NCBI GenBank assembly: GCA_947593655.1 | Contig: CANQDS010000012.1 | Coordinates: 1-40,321 of the forward strand | Length of the DNA: 40,321 bases | Direction: 5' to 3' | Origin: an uncultured Lachnospiraceae bacterium | GTDB taxonomy: Bacteria; Bacillota; Clostridia; Lachnospirales; Lachnospiraceae | Shown here: positions 8,207 to 16,359 of the stretch, piece by piece | How positions within the stretch are numbered: the stretch's first letter is position 1 | Layout of the letters: each line of letters starts with the position of its first letter | The notes under the pieces: generated by a model | Database searches by the model: none | What the model was told of the DNA's origin: nothing | What the model saw: only the letters and a program-made list of their open reading frames with translations | Position numbers and translations under genes: made by a program

Positions 8207-9313
8207 ATGGAAAAAGACTACGATGCGAAGAAAGCGGCCACGGTATCGGTGCCAAGCGAGATCGCGCAGAACTTAAAAACGGCGGAGGAAAACGCCGCCG
8301 CCCGGTACGATGAATCGGCAAGAAATCTTGTGGCGGAAAAGCCGGTGCTGGCATATATCTTAAAAAGCGCCCTCGAGGAATATTCCGGATATTCCGTTCA
8401 GGAGATCGCGGAGAAATTCATCGAAGGAAAGCCGGAGATCCGGCGGATTGCGGTTCACCCAGATCATCCGGACAAAAAAGACGCTTCCAGCATGATGAGC
8501 GGCGATGAGAAGATAGAAGGGCTTCCCACCGTAGATAAATCCCAGCGGGACGGCACGGTTTACTATGACATCCGTTTTCCTGCCCTGCTTCCGCAGAGCG
8601 GAGAAACGGTTGAAATTTATGTCAATGTGGAGATTCAGAATGACGATACCCCCGGATACCCGATTCCGAAGCGCGGCATCTACTATGCGGCGAGAATGAT
8701 CTCCGCCCAGCGGGGAACCATATTTAAGGATCAGGAATATCAAAAAATTAAAAAAGTAGTGTCCATCTGGATCTGTGAAGATACGGCAAACTTCCGTTCC
8801 GACACCATTAACCGGTATTCTTTTACGGAGGAGTGCTTAAGGGGCAGTTTCCGCGAAGAGAAAAAGGATTACGACCTGATGACGGTCGTGGTGCTGCGGC
8901 TGGGCAGCAAAGGGGAGAACAGCAAAGACAGCGCGATCCGGCTTCTCAGCAAAATGTTCTCCACAAATCTCAGCTACCAGGAAAAGCTCGATTCGCTGCA
9001 GAACGAGTTCCGGATCAGCGTAAGCAGGGAAATCAGTCAGGAGGTGTTTGAAGTGTGCAATCTAAGTACAGGCGTTTATAATAAAGGATATCATTCCGGA
9101 TATGGTTTTGGATATGACTCCGGATATGATTCCGGATATGACTCTGGATATGACTCCGGTATGTCAGCAGGCGAAATTAAAAAGGCGCGGGAAACCGCAT
9201 ATGAGCTTCAGGATATGGGTATGCCGGTCGAAAAGATCGCAAGGGCGGTCAAAATCAGTGCCGACACCATTCAGGAATGGCTGGCGGAGCGCGAGGAGAT
9301 GCTTGTAAAATAA
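8207..9313 (+). CDS. PD-(D/E)XK nuclease (Rpn/transposase-like family) with a GYDS repeat tract
   Basis: A 368-residue protein resembling the PD-(D/E)XK nuclease transposase family (PDDEXK_2, Rpn-like). The core includes YYDIRFPALLPQSGETVEIY, then VNVEIQND with the catalytic-type glutamate, then YPIPKRGIYYAARMIS, a very typical family segment. Residues 294-318 are a low-complexity GYDSG repeat. A C-terminal helical part (MPVEKIARAVKISADTIQEW) looks like a small helix-turn-helix. The start is the ATG at 8207 with AAAGGAG at 8196-8202; an upstream start at 8144 lacks such a site. Relatives promote recombination, and some have been linked to phage defence. The function here is unproven. Confidence 0.8.
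   Translation: MEKDYDAKKAATVSVPSEIAQNLKTAEENAAARYDESARNLVAEKPVLAYILKSALEEYSGYSVQEIAEKFIEGKPEIRRIAVHPDHPDKKDASSMMSGDEKIEGLPTVDKSQRDGTVYYDIRFPALLPQSGETVEIYVNVEIQNDDTPGYPIPKRGIYYAARMISAQRGTIFKDQEYQKIKKVVSIWICEDTANFRSDTINRYSFTEECLRGSFREEKKDYDLMTVVVLRLGSKGENSKDSAIRLLSKMFSTNLSYQEKLDSLQNEFRISVSREISQEVFEVCNLSTGVYNKGYHSGYGFGYDSGYDSGYDSGYDSGMSAGEIKKARETAYELQDMGMPVEKIARAVKISADTIQEWLAEREEMLVK
9086..9159 (+). repeat. 12-bp tandem repeats encoding GYDS units
   Basis: Six in-frame copies of a unit close to GGATATGACTCC lie inside the PD-(D/E)XK gene and encode GYHS, GYGF and then four GYDS units. The later copies are nearly identical at the DNA level. Copy number could change by slippage without breaking the frame. 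Confidence 0.85.
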
Positions 9314-9342
9314 TAGCAACATTTCTTCTGCCCCTGCCGCAG

Positions 9343-9392
9343 TCAAAATAAGAAAAAAGGGGGAGCTGTGATCCCAATAACCACAGTTCCCC
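9343..9392 (-). terminator. Terminator of the malEFG-GH87 transcription unit
   Basis: On the minus strand the hairpin arms are the complements of 9382-9392 and 9360-9370 (GGGGAACTGTG pairing with CACAGCTCCCC, one wobble). They are followed by CTTTTTTCTTATTTT. It lies about 190 bases after the GH87 stop codon. The plus-strand side has no T tract, so it serves the minus strand. Confidence 0.85.
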
Positions 9393-9425
9393 TGAAAAAG
9401 AGAGGACAAATTTTTATCGGCGGCA

Positions 9426-9587
9426 CTAACCCCAGTAAATAAATGTATCATCCGGGTTCATTCCCTGCCGCTCCCAATATGGCATTAACGAATCGCCAAA
9501 TGAGCCGAGATCCAATCTGCAGGAACCGCCCTGAGCCGCCGGACATCCTTCGCATCCGCGATCGATCCGGCGGTACTCAAATCCATT
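9426..9587 (-). pseudogene. Open-frame fragment with three cysteines, downstream of the GH87 gene
   Basis: In a frame different from the GH87 gene, the minus strand stays open from just after a TAA inside the GH87 3' end to a TAG at 9426-9428. It reads through segments such as RGCEGCPAAQGGSCRLDLG and MPYWERQGMNPDDTFIYWG. The composition looks protein-like, but there is no plausible start codon or ribosome binding site before the cysteines. It may be the 3' remnant of a gene displaced when the GH87 gene arrived, or a chance open frame. I do not recognise the family. Confidence 0.35.
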
Positions 9588-12500
9588 ATCCGATCTGTCT
9601 GCGCCTTACTGCTGCTGCAATTCCAGCCGCTCCAAGAAGCAGTCCCGCCATCGGAAGCAGCGGCATCGGATCTCCGGTTGGCGGTGCGCCGTTCTGGCCG
9701 CCGGAAGTGTTCTGACCTGTGGAAGCCGCATCATAGTATGCGATCGCATAGGTCGAGAAACGATCCGTCTGAAACGTAAGCGTTCCTTTCTTCGCATCAA
9801 ATTCCGTGTCTAAAAGCTCCGCTTTTCCATTATGGATCCGGACGATCTTATAGGCTCTGTTCTTCGTGCCGTCGATCAGATTTTCCGGAAGCGTAACCGT
9901 AACGGTAAGCGGTCCGCCCAGTTCATGGGTGATCCGGTCAGAACCGGTACTTCTCTCTATGATCAGGTTCAGATCCAGATAAGCGCCGATCGCATAATCT
10001 TTTGCTTTTTCTTTTACCAGATCTTCGGCAAGTTTCTTATTCTCTGCAGAAACCGCCTTGCTGACATCTTCGACTGCTACATAAACGGAGGCTCCTGTTT
10101 CCCCTTCCTCTGCAAGTTCCGCTATGATCGATTTCAAATAATCGACTGAATCCGTCAGTTCCGTTTGCAGTTTACTGTCTGAACTCGCCGCAGGTTTTTT
10201 CTGCACTTCCGTAGAAGAAGTTTCTCCGCTTCCGGAACCACCCGGATTTCCGGATTCTCCTTCACTGCCTGAGCCGCCCGGATTTCCGGATTCTCCTTCG
10301 CTTCCCGAGCCGCCCGGATTCCCGGATTCTCCTTCGCTTCCCGAGCCGCCCGGATTCCCGGATTCTCCTTCGCTTCCCGAGCCGCCCGGATTTCCAGATT
10401 CTCCTTCGCTTCCTGAGCCTCCGGCAATTTCCTCATCCGCTTTTACCAGATTAAAATTCGGGGCTTCATCCAGATATTCCGCTTCCGAAATATTCCGATG
10501 CGTCGTATTGCCTATTTTTCCCGAACCTTCTTTGCCCGGCTGATTATTTTTATCCACATATTCGTAAACCGCATATTTTGCGCCGTCAACCGTGTTATAC
10601 TGGATATTTAAGCCTGTCAGCTCATTGGTCGCCTCAATCGTGATTCCCGACTGCGGGCAGTCATTCATCACATTATGATACACATCAAATTCCGCATTCA
10701 TCGGATCGAAAGACGCCCAGATCCAGATCGCACCGACCATATAACCCTCTTCATGCCAGGAACCGCATCTTTCCATGACATTATTCTTCACGGTCACAGT
10801 TCCCGTATAACCCTTCGGAGTCGCAAATTCAGAGCCTACAACAATGCCGCCGCCATTAATAATGGTATCCGCGATATAGTTGCCGTCCACCACCTGATCT
10901 CCGCCGCCGTAGATTGCCACGCCGTTTGCAAGCGTCGGCACCTGAATGGTATTATGCTCGATCGTGTTGCCCGTGCAATTCGCATTCCAAGGCCAGCTTG
11001 CGATACAGTCGTCGCCAGTGTTCCTTACATTATTGTTGCGCACAACCGCATCATTCGTACCCGTAGAAAGGTTAATTCCGTCCGCATAGGTATTGCGGAT
11101 CCGGCATCCCTGAACAACCATGCGGTCATTATTGCCGGTCCAGATGCCGACTTTCATATGTTCCATCCAGATATTCTGGATCGTTACATTCGTCGAACGC
11201 CCGTTGTTCTCAAATCCGGCCGGATCTCCGCTGTCATTCCGGACATCCGATACGCCGGTCATCGCAAAATCATAAAACTTGCAGGTCTTTGCAAACTGGA
11301 ATGCCGCTCCCGCACCGTATAAATTGCTATACCACATTCCGGCTCCGCGGATCGTTACGCCTTCCGCCTGAAGCGCTTTTTTCTCGGTCAGGTCAAACGT
11401 TCCGGCAGGGATCCAGACTTCTTTGCCCTGCTCCTGCGCAGCAGCAATACATGCTTCAAAAGCTGCGCGGTCATCCTTTCCGTCGTCTGCAACCGCTCCG
11501 AACTCCTTGTCCGTAACGGATAAACTTCCCTCAGGCTGTTTTAACGGCTCTCCGACAAGTTCGCATTCGATAAAATCAATGATGTACCAGTCTGCACTGT
11601 CAGCCGCATCCTTCTGCAGCTTAATGGTGCTGCCGGCCGGAAGCGTCTTTCCAAGAAGAAGCCTTGTCTCGTCAAAGAAACGCCGTCCGTTTCCGGAACT
11701 GATGGTATTGCCGTTCTCGCCGTATGTGTTATAGATCCAGGCATACTTCGATGTTAAATTCAGATCATCCGCTTCCGCTCCGTCAATATACATGCTCAGC
11801 GTCGCATCGATCCCGGTACTGCTGCCGGAAGCATTATCCGGCATACTGTAGCGCATTACCAGCGAATTCGCCGGTTTGGTCAGCGTAAACTGGACATAAT
11901 CCCCTTCGTTTTCCAGTTTTACCGCCCTGCGTCCGCTTGCCTCCGATTGGATTGCGGTCCGGTATCCGGTATCCGCTTTCAGGTTTTCCCCTTTCACGTC
12001 TGCATCTTCCGCTTCATAAGTGACATAAGGCAGTACTGCGCCCGCTCCGGTATAATTGACCTGATAGCTGTCCAGATCCGCATTCGGTCCTTCCTCACAG
12101 CCATCATCGTAATTTAAGTCTTCCTCCGCCGCCGCTTTCATCGCTGCATCGGCATTCGGCCACGCAGTACCTCCCGCCGTAATATAAACGGATTTCTTAT
12201 CAATGATTTTCACTTCTTCCGTCTGGTTCATGCCGTCGTTAAAGATGACATAAAACGGACTGTCTTCGCTGCCGACACGCGGCACGGTCATCTTCCACCA
12301 GCCGTCGCCGACTTCCGGCGCTTTCTCCGCTGCTGCGCCCGGCCAGCCGCTTCCGATCACGATTTCATCTTCACCGTCTTCACGGAACGCATAGCAGTTC
12401 ACAATATCCGGATCCCAGAGTTCCCTGCTGTTGTAGAAATACAGCGTTGTCACTTTGTCCGGATCATTCAGAACTCCCATCGCCAGTTCCGCTTCCACCG

Positions 12501-13605
12501 GATCCCCGTAGATCGCAGCATTTCCTTCCGCCTTGCAGCCCGCAAAATATACCACTTTGGCATTGGACACCAGTCCGTCCGAGCGCACCGTCTCCGTCGT
12601 ATCCCGCGTATCATGGAAGATCATGTTAAATCCCGCTTTTGCCGGAACCGTAACCTTAACCCATTTTTCTCCGATTTCCGGAGCCGGATCAGCCGGAACC
12701 TTGCCCGGCCAGTCGCCAAGCGCTTCTCCGTTGGTTTTTCCGTTAGATGCGCCCCATACATAAGCGCCGACTTCCGGCCAGTCGTAACTGTTCAGATAGT
12801 ATACGGTCGTTTCATACACCAGTCCTACCGACTGCTCCGCATCGTACTGCGATGTAAACAGCTCCGGAGTTCCGTCGCCGTCCATTGGTACTGCAGCATA
12901 ATTGTCCTTTAAGCTTTTAATGACAAGGTCTTTTAACTGCTTCCCTCCATTTTCAGAGCCTACTATACCGTTATTAATGATGAGGTTAAACGATGTCAGT
13001 TCTGCATTTGCAGGAACCTCGATGCTCCACCAGTGGTCTTCTCCCTCTGTTGCTTGGGCGCCCGGCCAGGTTCCAAGGGTCTCCCCTGCATCTCCATATA
13101 CATAAGCATATATTTCTTCATAAATCTCTTTTTCGCCGTCCCAGTTCAGGAAAGAAATGACCGTTTGGGCCCCATTCACCGCTTCATCCGCAGCTTTCTC
13201 GGCTTCCTCCCTGCCGGTATATGCAGTTCTATCCGTCGCGCCGGTAAAATATACGCTCTCCGTATTCACAACATCCGTTGTAATGCGTTCACCGTCACTA
13301 TCTGCGTTAAAAACGATCAGGCTGAACGCCGGAGCCGCATTGATCGTTACCTCATACCAACCCTCCCCGATCGTGGAAGGCGTCATATGAGTCGTATTCC
13401 AGTCTCCTGTCAGATCACCCGCACTGGACCATGCATGGGCTCCCACGTTCTCCCAGCCGCCGGTGTTATAGAAATACACGGTTGTGGAATCCGCCGCCTC
13501 GGCTTTCACCCTGTTGTAGCCCAGCACGGAAACGCCGGTCAGTACCATGCATAACGTCAGTACACAGGCCAGTATCCTTTTTAGTTTCCATAGATTTTTA
13601 CCCAT
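9586..13605 (-). CDS. Wall-anchored GH87 mycodextranase / alpha-1,3-glucanase with starch-binding-like modules
   Basis: A 1339-residue secreted enzyme. A signal peptide (1-36) is followed by four repeats resembling CBM25/26 starch-binding modules (about 40-130, 150-260, 262-370, 388-480). Next come a CBM6/35-like beta-sandwich (about 525-690, opening YEAEDADV) and a right-handed beta-helix (about 694-1040) starting SVTDKEFGAVADDGKDD. The helix carries D842, D865 and D866 in ADGIN and NTGDDCIASW. Their 23/24 spacing equals that of the catalytic aspartates reported for a Paenibacillus GH87 glucanase, from memory. A GSGSEGESGNP linker (about 1059-1125), another sandwich domain, and a PPTGD sortase-like signal with a membrane segment and RRR tail complete it. 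GAGGA precedes the ATG. Last gene of the malEFG unit. GH87 is a strong call; the exact linkage cut is inferred. Confidence 0.85.
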   Translation of the reverse strand: MGKNLWKLKRILACVLTLCMVLTGVSVLGYNRVKAEAADSTTVYFYNTGGWENVGAHAWSSAGDLTGDWNTTHMTPSTIGEGWYEVTINAAPAFSLIVFNADSDGERITTDVVNTESVYFTGATDRTAYTGREEAEKAADEAVNGAQTVISFLNWDGEKEIYEEIYAYVYGDAGETLGTWPGAQATEGEDHWWSIEVPANAELTSFNLIINNGIVGSENGGKQLKDLVIKSLKDNYAAVPMDGDGTPELFTSQYDAEQSVGLVYETTVYYLNSYDWPEVGAYVWGASNGKTNGEALGDWPGKVPADPAPEIGEKWVKVTVPAKAGFNMIFHDTRDTTETVRSDGLVSNAKVVYFAGCKAEGNAAIYGDPVEAELAMGVLNDPDKVTTLYFYNSRELWDPDIVNCYAFREDGEDEIVIGSGWPGAAAEKAPEVGDGWWKMTVPRVGSEDSPFYVIFNDGMNQTEEVKIIDKKSVYITAGGTAWPNADAAMKAAAEEDLNYDDGCEEGPNADLDSYQVNYTGAGAVLPYVTYEAEDADVKGENLKADTGYRTAIQSEASGRRAVKLENEGDYVQFTLTKPANSLVMRYSMPDNASGSSTGIDATLSMYIDGAEADDLNLTSKYAWIYNTYGENGNTISSGNGRRFFDETRLLLGKTLPAGSTIKLQKDAADSADWYIIDFIECELVGEPLKQPEGSLSVTDKEFGAVADDGKDDRAAFEACIAAAQEQGKEVWIPAGTFDLTEKKALQAEGVTIRGAGMWYSNLYGAGAAFQFAKTCKFYDFAMTGVSDVRNDSGDPAGFENNGRSTNVTIQNIWMEHMKVGIWTGNNDRMVVQGCRIRNTYADGINLSTGTNDAVVRNNNVRNTGDDCIASWPWNANCTGNTIEHNTIQVPTLANGVAIYGGGDQVVDGNYIADTIINGGGIVVGSEFATPKGYTGTVTVKNNVMERCGSWHEEGYMVGAIWIWASFDPMNAEFDVYHNVMNDCPQSGITIEATNELTGLNIQYNTVDGAKYAVYEYVDKNNQPGKEGSGKIGNTTHRNISEAEYLDEAPNFNLVKADEEIAGGSGSEGESGNPGGSGSEGESGNPGGSGSEGESGNPGGSGSEGESGNPGGSGSEGESGNPGGSGSGETSSTEVQKKPAASSDSKLQTELTDSVDYLKSIIAELAEEGETGASVYVAVEDVSKAVSAENKKLAEDLVKEKAKDYAIGAYLDLNLIIERSTGSDRITHELGGPLTVTVTLPENLIDGTKNRAYKIVRIHNGKAELLDTEFDAKKGTLTFQTDRFSTYAIAYYDAASTGQNTSGGQNGAPPTGDPMPLLPMAGLLLGAAGIAAAVRRRQIG
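10227..10424 (-). repeat. 36-bp tandem repeats encoding a Gly/Ser/Glu linker
   Basis: Five copies of a 36-bp unit, with a sixth partial copy, encode GGSGSEGESGNP. They join the GH87 domain to the C-terminal sandwich and sortase signal. The middle copies are nearly identical, so length variation between strains is likely. The linker probably spaces the enzyme from the cell wall. Confidence 0.9.
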
Positions 13606-13632
13606 TTTGTATCCTCGCTTTTCTTTTATTGA

Positions 13633-14898
13633 TTACCCTTTCACGGATCCCGACAGTCCTTCTACATAGTACTTCTGCAGGAACACGAACAGAATGACGA
13701 TCGGAAGCGCCACCATGATGGAGCCCGCCGCAAACTGGGTATAATACGTCTCAATCCTTCTAAAGTCGGTCAGCCAGTACAGACCAACGGCAACCGTGTA
13801 AGAAGCCTGCTTGTCGCCGAAGAGCATACTCGGGAAAATGTAATCGGACCACGGGTCCAAAAACGAGGTCAGCATGGTATAAATGATCATCGGCTTCGCC
13901 AGCGGAACGATCACATGCACGAAAATATCCCACCGTGTCGCCCCGTCAATGATCGCCGCCTCATCCAGTGACCGCGGGATCGTATCGAAGAATCCCTTGC
14001 ACACCTGATAACCCATTGCCGCGCCCGCAACGCCTACAACGATCAGGGCGACCAGGTTCTGCGCAAGCCCCATTCCCTTTAAGATATTGTAAACTGCGAT
14101 CATGGACATAAAGCCCGGGAACATACCGATGATCAGCATGATCTTCATGATCGTCACGCGGCCGCTGAAACGGGTCCTGCTCAAAACATAAGCGGTCGCC
14201 AGAATGATGATCGTATTTAAGACGCAGCATACGATCGCTACGATAAAGGTATTCATCCACCATCTTGCAAACGGGATCACGCTGTCCGACTTAAAGAGGT
14301 TCAGGTAATTATCCAGCGTAAAGCCCTTCGGAATGAAGTACCCGACATAATAGCCCTGCTCCGCACGGAACGAGGTCAGCAGGATCCAGAGGATCGGGAA
14401 CAGCCAGATCACCGCGAGGATCACAAGCACGATGTAGCCCGGATTTACTTTTGCAATCTTCATCGTAAAATACAAGCTGACAAACGCCGCAGCCAGTCCG
14501 ATCCAGAAACCGGCGCCGAAATTCTTTACCAGAAACGCGTCGCCGAAGATTCCCGCGCGATCCGCCATTCCCTTGGTTCCGAACATCGTTACCATATCGC
14601 CAAACGTCTGGAGGGCACATGCCGCGATCCAGAGACGCGTCAGCAGGACCGACGGTTTCGCGAGGTTTGCAAACGCTAATAAAATAGCAGCCGCCGTTGC
14701 GATCACGCTCAGCAGAAAGATCACTTTCATTCCCCCGGCTTCGTCTGCGCCGAGCAGATCCGGCAGGATCCCCAGACTCCAGTAACTCTTTCCGCCGACC
14801 GAAGCAAACGGGAGCGCGAAGCTTAAGATGCTTAAGATGCTTGCGATAAATGCTACTTTGAAATATTTCAGATTCAATCCGTTTACCGTTCTATTCAT
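13633..14898 (-). CDS. malG: Maltodextrin-type ABC transporter permease MalG, with extended N-terminus
   Basis: A 421-residue inner-membrane permease of the CUT1 sugar ABC family, pairing with MalF to import oligosaccharides. The cytoplasmic coupling (EAA) loop reads EAAIIDGATRWDIFVHVIVP, and the C-terminal YYVEGLSGSVKG is typical of MalG. The first 155 or so residues are an extra block with about four membrane segments before the usual start of MalG near YIVLVILAVIWLFPILW. MalG is normally 280-300 residues. The start is the ATG at 14898, with GAGGAGGG nine bases upstream. Its ATG overlaps the malF stop by one base. Confidence 0.92.
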   Translation of the reverse strand: MNRTVNGLNLKYFKVAFIASILSILSFALPFASVGGKSYWSLGILPDLLGADEAGGMKVIFLLSVIATAAAILLAFANLAKPSVLLTRLWIAACALQTFGDMVTMFGTKGMADRAGIFGDAFLVKNFGAGFWIGLAAAFVSLYFTMKIAKVNPGYIVLVILAVIWLFPILWILLTSFRAEQGYYVGYFIPKGFTLDNYLNLFKSDSVIPFARWWMNTFIVAIVCCVLNTIIILATAYVLSRTRFSGRVTIMKIMLIIGMFPGFMSMIAVYNILKGMGLAQNLVALIVVGVAGAAMGYQVCKGFFDTIPRSLDEAAIIDGATRWDIFVHVIVPLAKPMIIYTMLTSFLDPWSDYIFPSMLFGDKQASYTVAVGLYWLTDFRRIETYYTQFAAGSIMVALPIVILFVFLQKYYVEGLSGSVKG

Positions 14899-16274
14899 TA
14901 TTGGAATCCCTCCTCATTTTTCAAAGCATTCGACCGGGAATACGAAATCAGGGAAGCAACTGCGGAAACAATAAAGATTACGATACCGATGGTTGCTGCA
15001 AGATTGTAGTCCTTGGAATCTTTTGTCAATTTGTACAGCCACGTTACCAGAAGGTCGGTTTTTCCCGCGCCCTTATAGTAATCCAGCGAAAGCGGCCCGC
15101 CGCCCGTCAGGAAGTAGATAACGCCGAAGTTGTTGAAGTTGCCGATCAGGTTCGCGATCAGGTACGGCGTTGTAATAAACCACATATACGGCAGCGTGAT
15201 CTTAATGAACGAAACAAAGGCATTTGCGCCGTCGATCTTGGCGCTTTCATACAATTCCGCCGGAATATTCATCAAAATACCGGTCGTCATCAGCATCGTA
15301 ACCGGAACACCGATCCACAGGTTGACGACAATGATCGTGCATTTCGCCCAGAGTTCATTGGTCAAAAACGGAAGGGACTGTGTGGTAAAGCCCCACTGCT
15401 GCAAAAGAATATTGATGATCCCCCGGTCGCCGAGCATCGTGGATACGACCAGCAGGGAAATAAAGGACGGGATCGCCATCGTCAGGACAAACAGCGTCCG
15501 CCATACTTTCTTTCCGCGGATTCCTTTCGAATTAATGAGCATTGCCAGAAACATTCCCCCGAAGTAGCAGGAAAACGTCGCTGCAAAGCCCCAGATAATC
15601 GTCCATGCGAATACCGGCCAGAACGTCGCCGACAGCGTATCCGCCGCTCCGAACAATTTAAAGAAGTTCGTTAAGCCCACCCAGTCAAACAGGTTGCCCG
15701 GCGGCTGGTGGCTTGCATCATAATTGGTAAATGCGATCAGAATCATATAGATCAGCGGGGTTACGGTAAAGACCAGAAGTCCGACCGCCGGAATCGCCAG
15801 AAACAGCCGGTGGATATGGCTGTTAAACAGCATTTTAATATCTTCGGCCAGATTCGGGACTTCTTTATTCTGAAGCTTTAACCGCCTTGCCAGATCGCCG
15901 GAGCGGATCGACACATATCCCGCCGCCAGTACCACGCAGGTCGCTACCAGTGTCGCAACTCCATACAGCAGGATCAGCATGGAGTTATCGCCGCTCACCG
16001 TTTCATAAATACCGATCTGCTCATTGTATACCATTCCCTGTTCTTTCGTACCCAATGAGACCATGTTGGCCAGAGCCTGAAAACCGCCCTGTATCATATA
16101 GTAAAGATAGCCGACTTCAATTGCCAGAAAGATCAGTCCTTTTGCGATCTGCCCCCGGACGATATTTCCAAGCCCCCAGATGATAAAGGAAAGCTTCGAA
16201 AAAATATCTCCCTCTTTAAAAATTGAAATCAGGCTTCTTTTCCCGCTCTTTTTTTGTTTTTGGGAATCTTTCAT
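14898..16274 (-). CDS. malF: Maltodextrin-type ABC transporter permease MalF
   Basis: A 458-residue CUT1 permease and partner of MalG. The coupling loop is ESAKIDGANAFVSFIKITLP. The N-terminus has extra membrane segments (about residues 25-60 and 105-130) before the core, as in Firmicute MalF proteins. The start is placed at the ATG at 16274, because GGAGG lies seven bases upstream and the chain then opens with a charged MKDSQKQKKSGKR cytoplasmic tail. A start 69 bases further up would run into the malE intergenic space. No dedicated ATPase gene is present, so a shared MsmX-type ATPase elsewhere is likely. Confidence 0.92.
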   Translation of the reverse strand: MKDSQKQKKSGKRSLISIFKEGDIFSKLSFIIWGLGNIVRGQIAKGLIFLAIEVGYLYYMIQGGFQALANMVSLGTKEQGMVYNEQIGIYETVSGDNSMLILLYGVATLVATCVVLAAGYVSIRSGDLARRLKLQNKEVPNLAEDIKMLFNSHIHRLFLAIPAVGLLVFTVTPLIYMILIAFTNYDASHQPPGNLFDWVGLTNFFKLFGAADTLSATFWPVFAWTIIWGFAATFSCYFGGMFLAMLINSKGIRGKKVWRTLFVLTMAIPSFISLLVVSTMLGDRGIINILLQQWGFTTQSLPFLTNELWAKCTIIVVNLWIGVPVTMLMTTGILMNIPAELYESAKIDGANAFVSFIKITLPYMWFITTPYLIANLIGNFNNFGVIYFLTGGGPLSLDYYKGAGKTDLLVTWLYKLTKDSKDYNLAATIGIVIFIVSAVASLISYSRSNALKNEEGFQ

Positions 16275-16359
16275 CCTTCTACCTCCAACTGAAAATGGAC
16301 TGTTCCAAGCGGACTGGTATTGTCCGCTGAAACAGTCCACCATAAAATCAAACCTTATT

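Noticed and set aside
8207..9313. PD-(D/E)XK gene as a functional insertion sequence
   Set aside because: No clear terminal inverted repeats or target duplications flank the gene, so I call it a resident Rpn-like gene rather than a mobile element.
10227..10424. Regular 36-bp repeats that could suggest a CRISPR array
   Set aside because: The copies are directly adjacent with no spacers, and they encode an in-frame Gly/Ser/Glu linker inside the GH87 gene.
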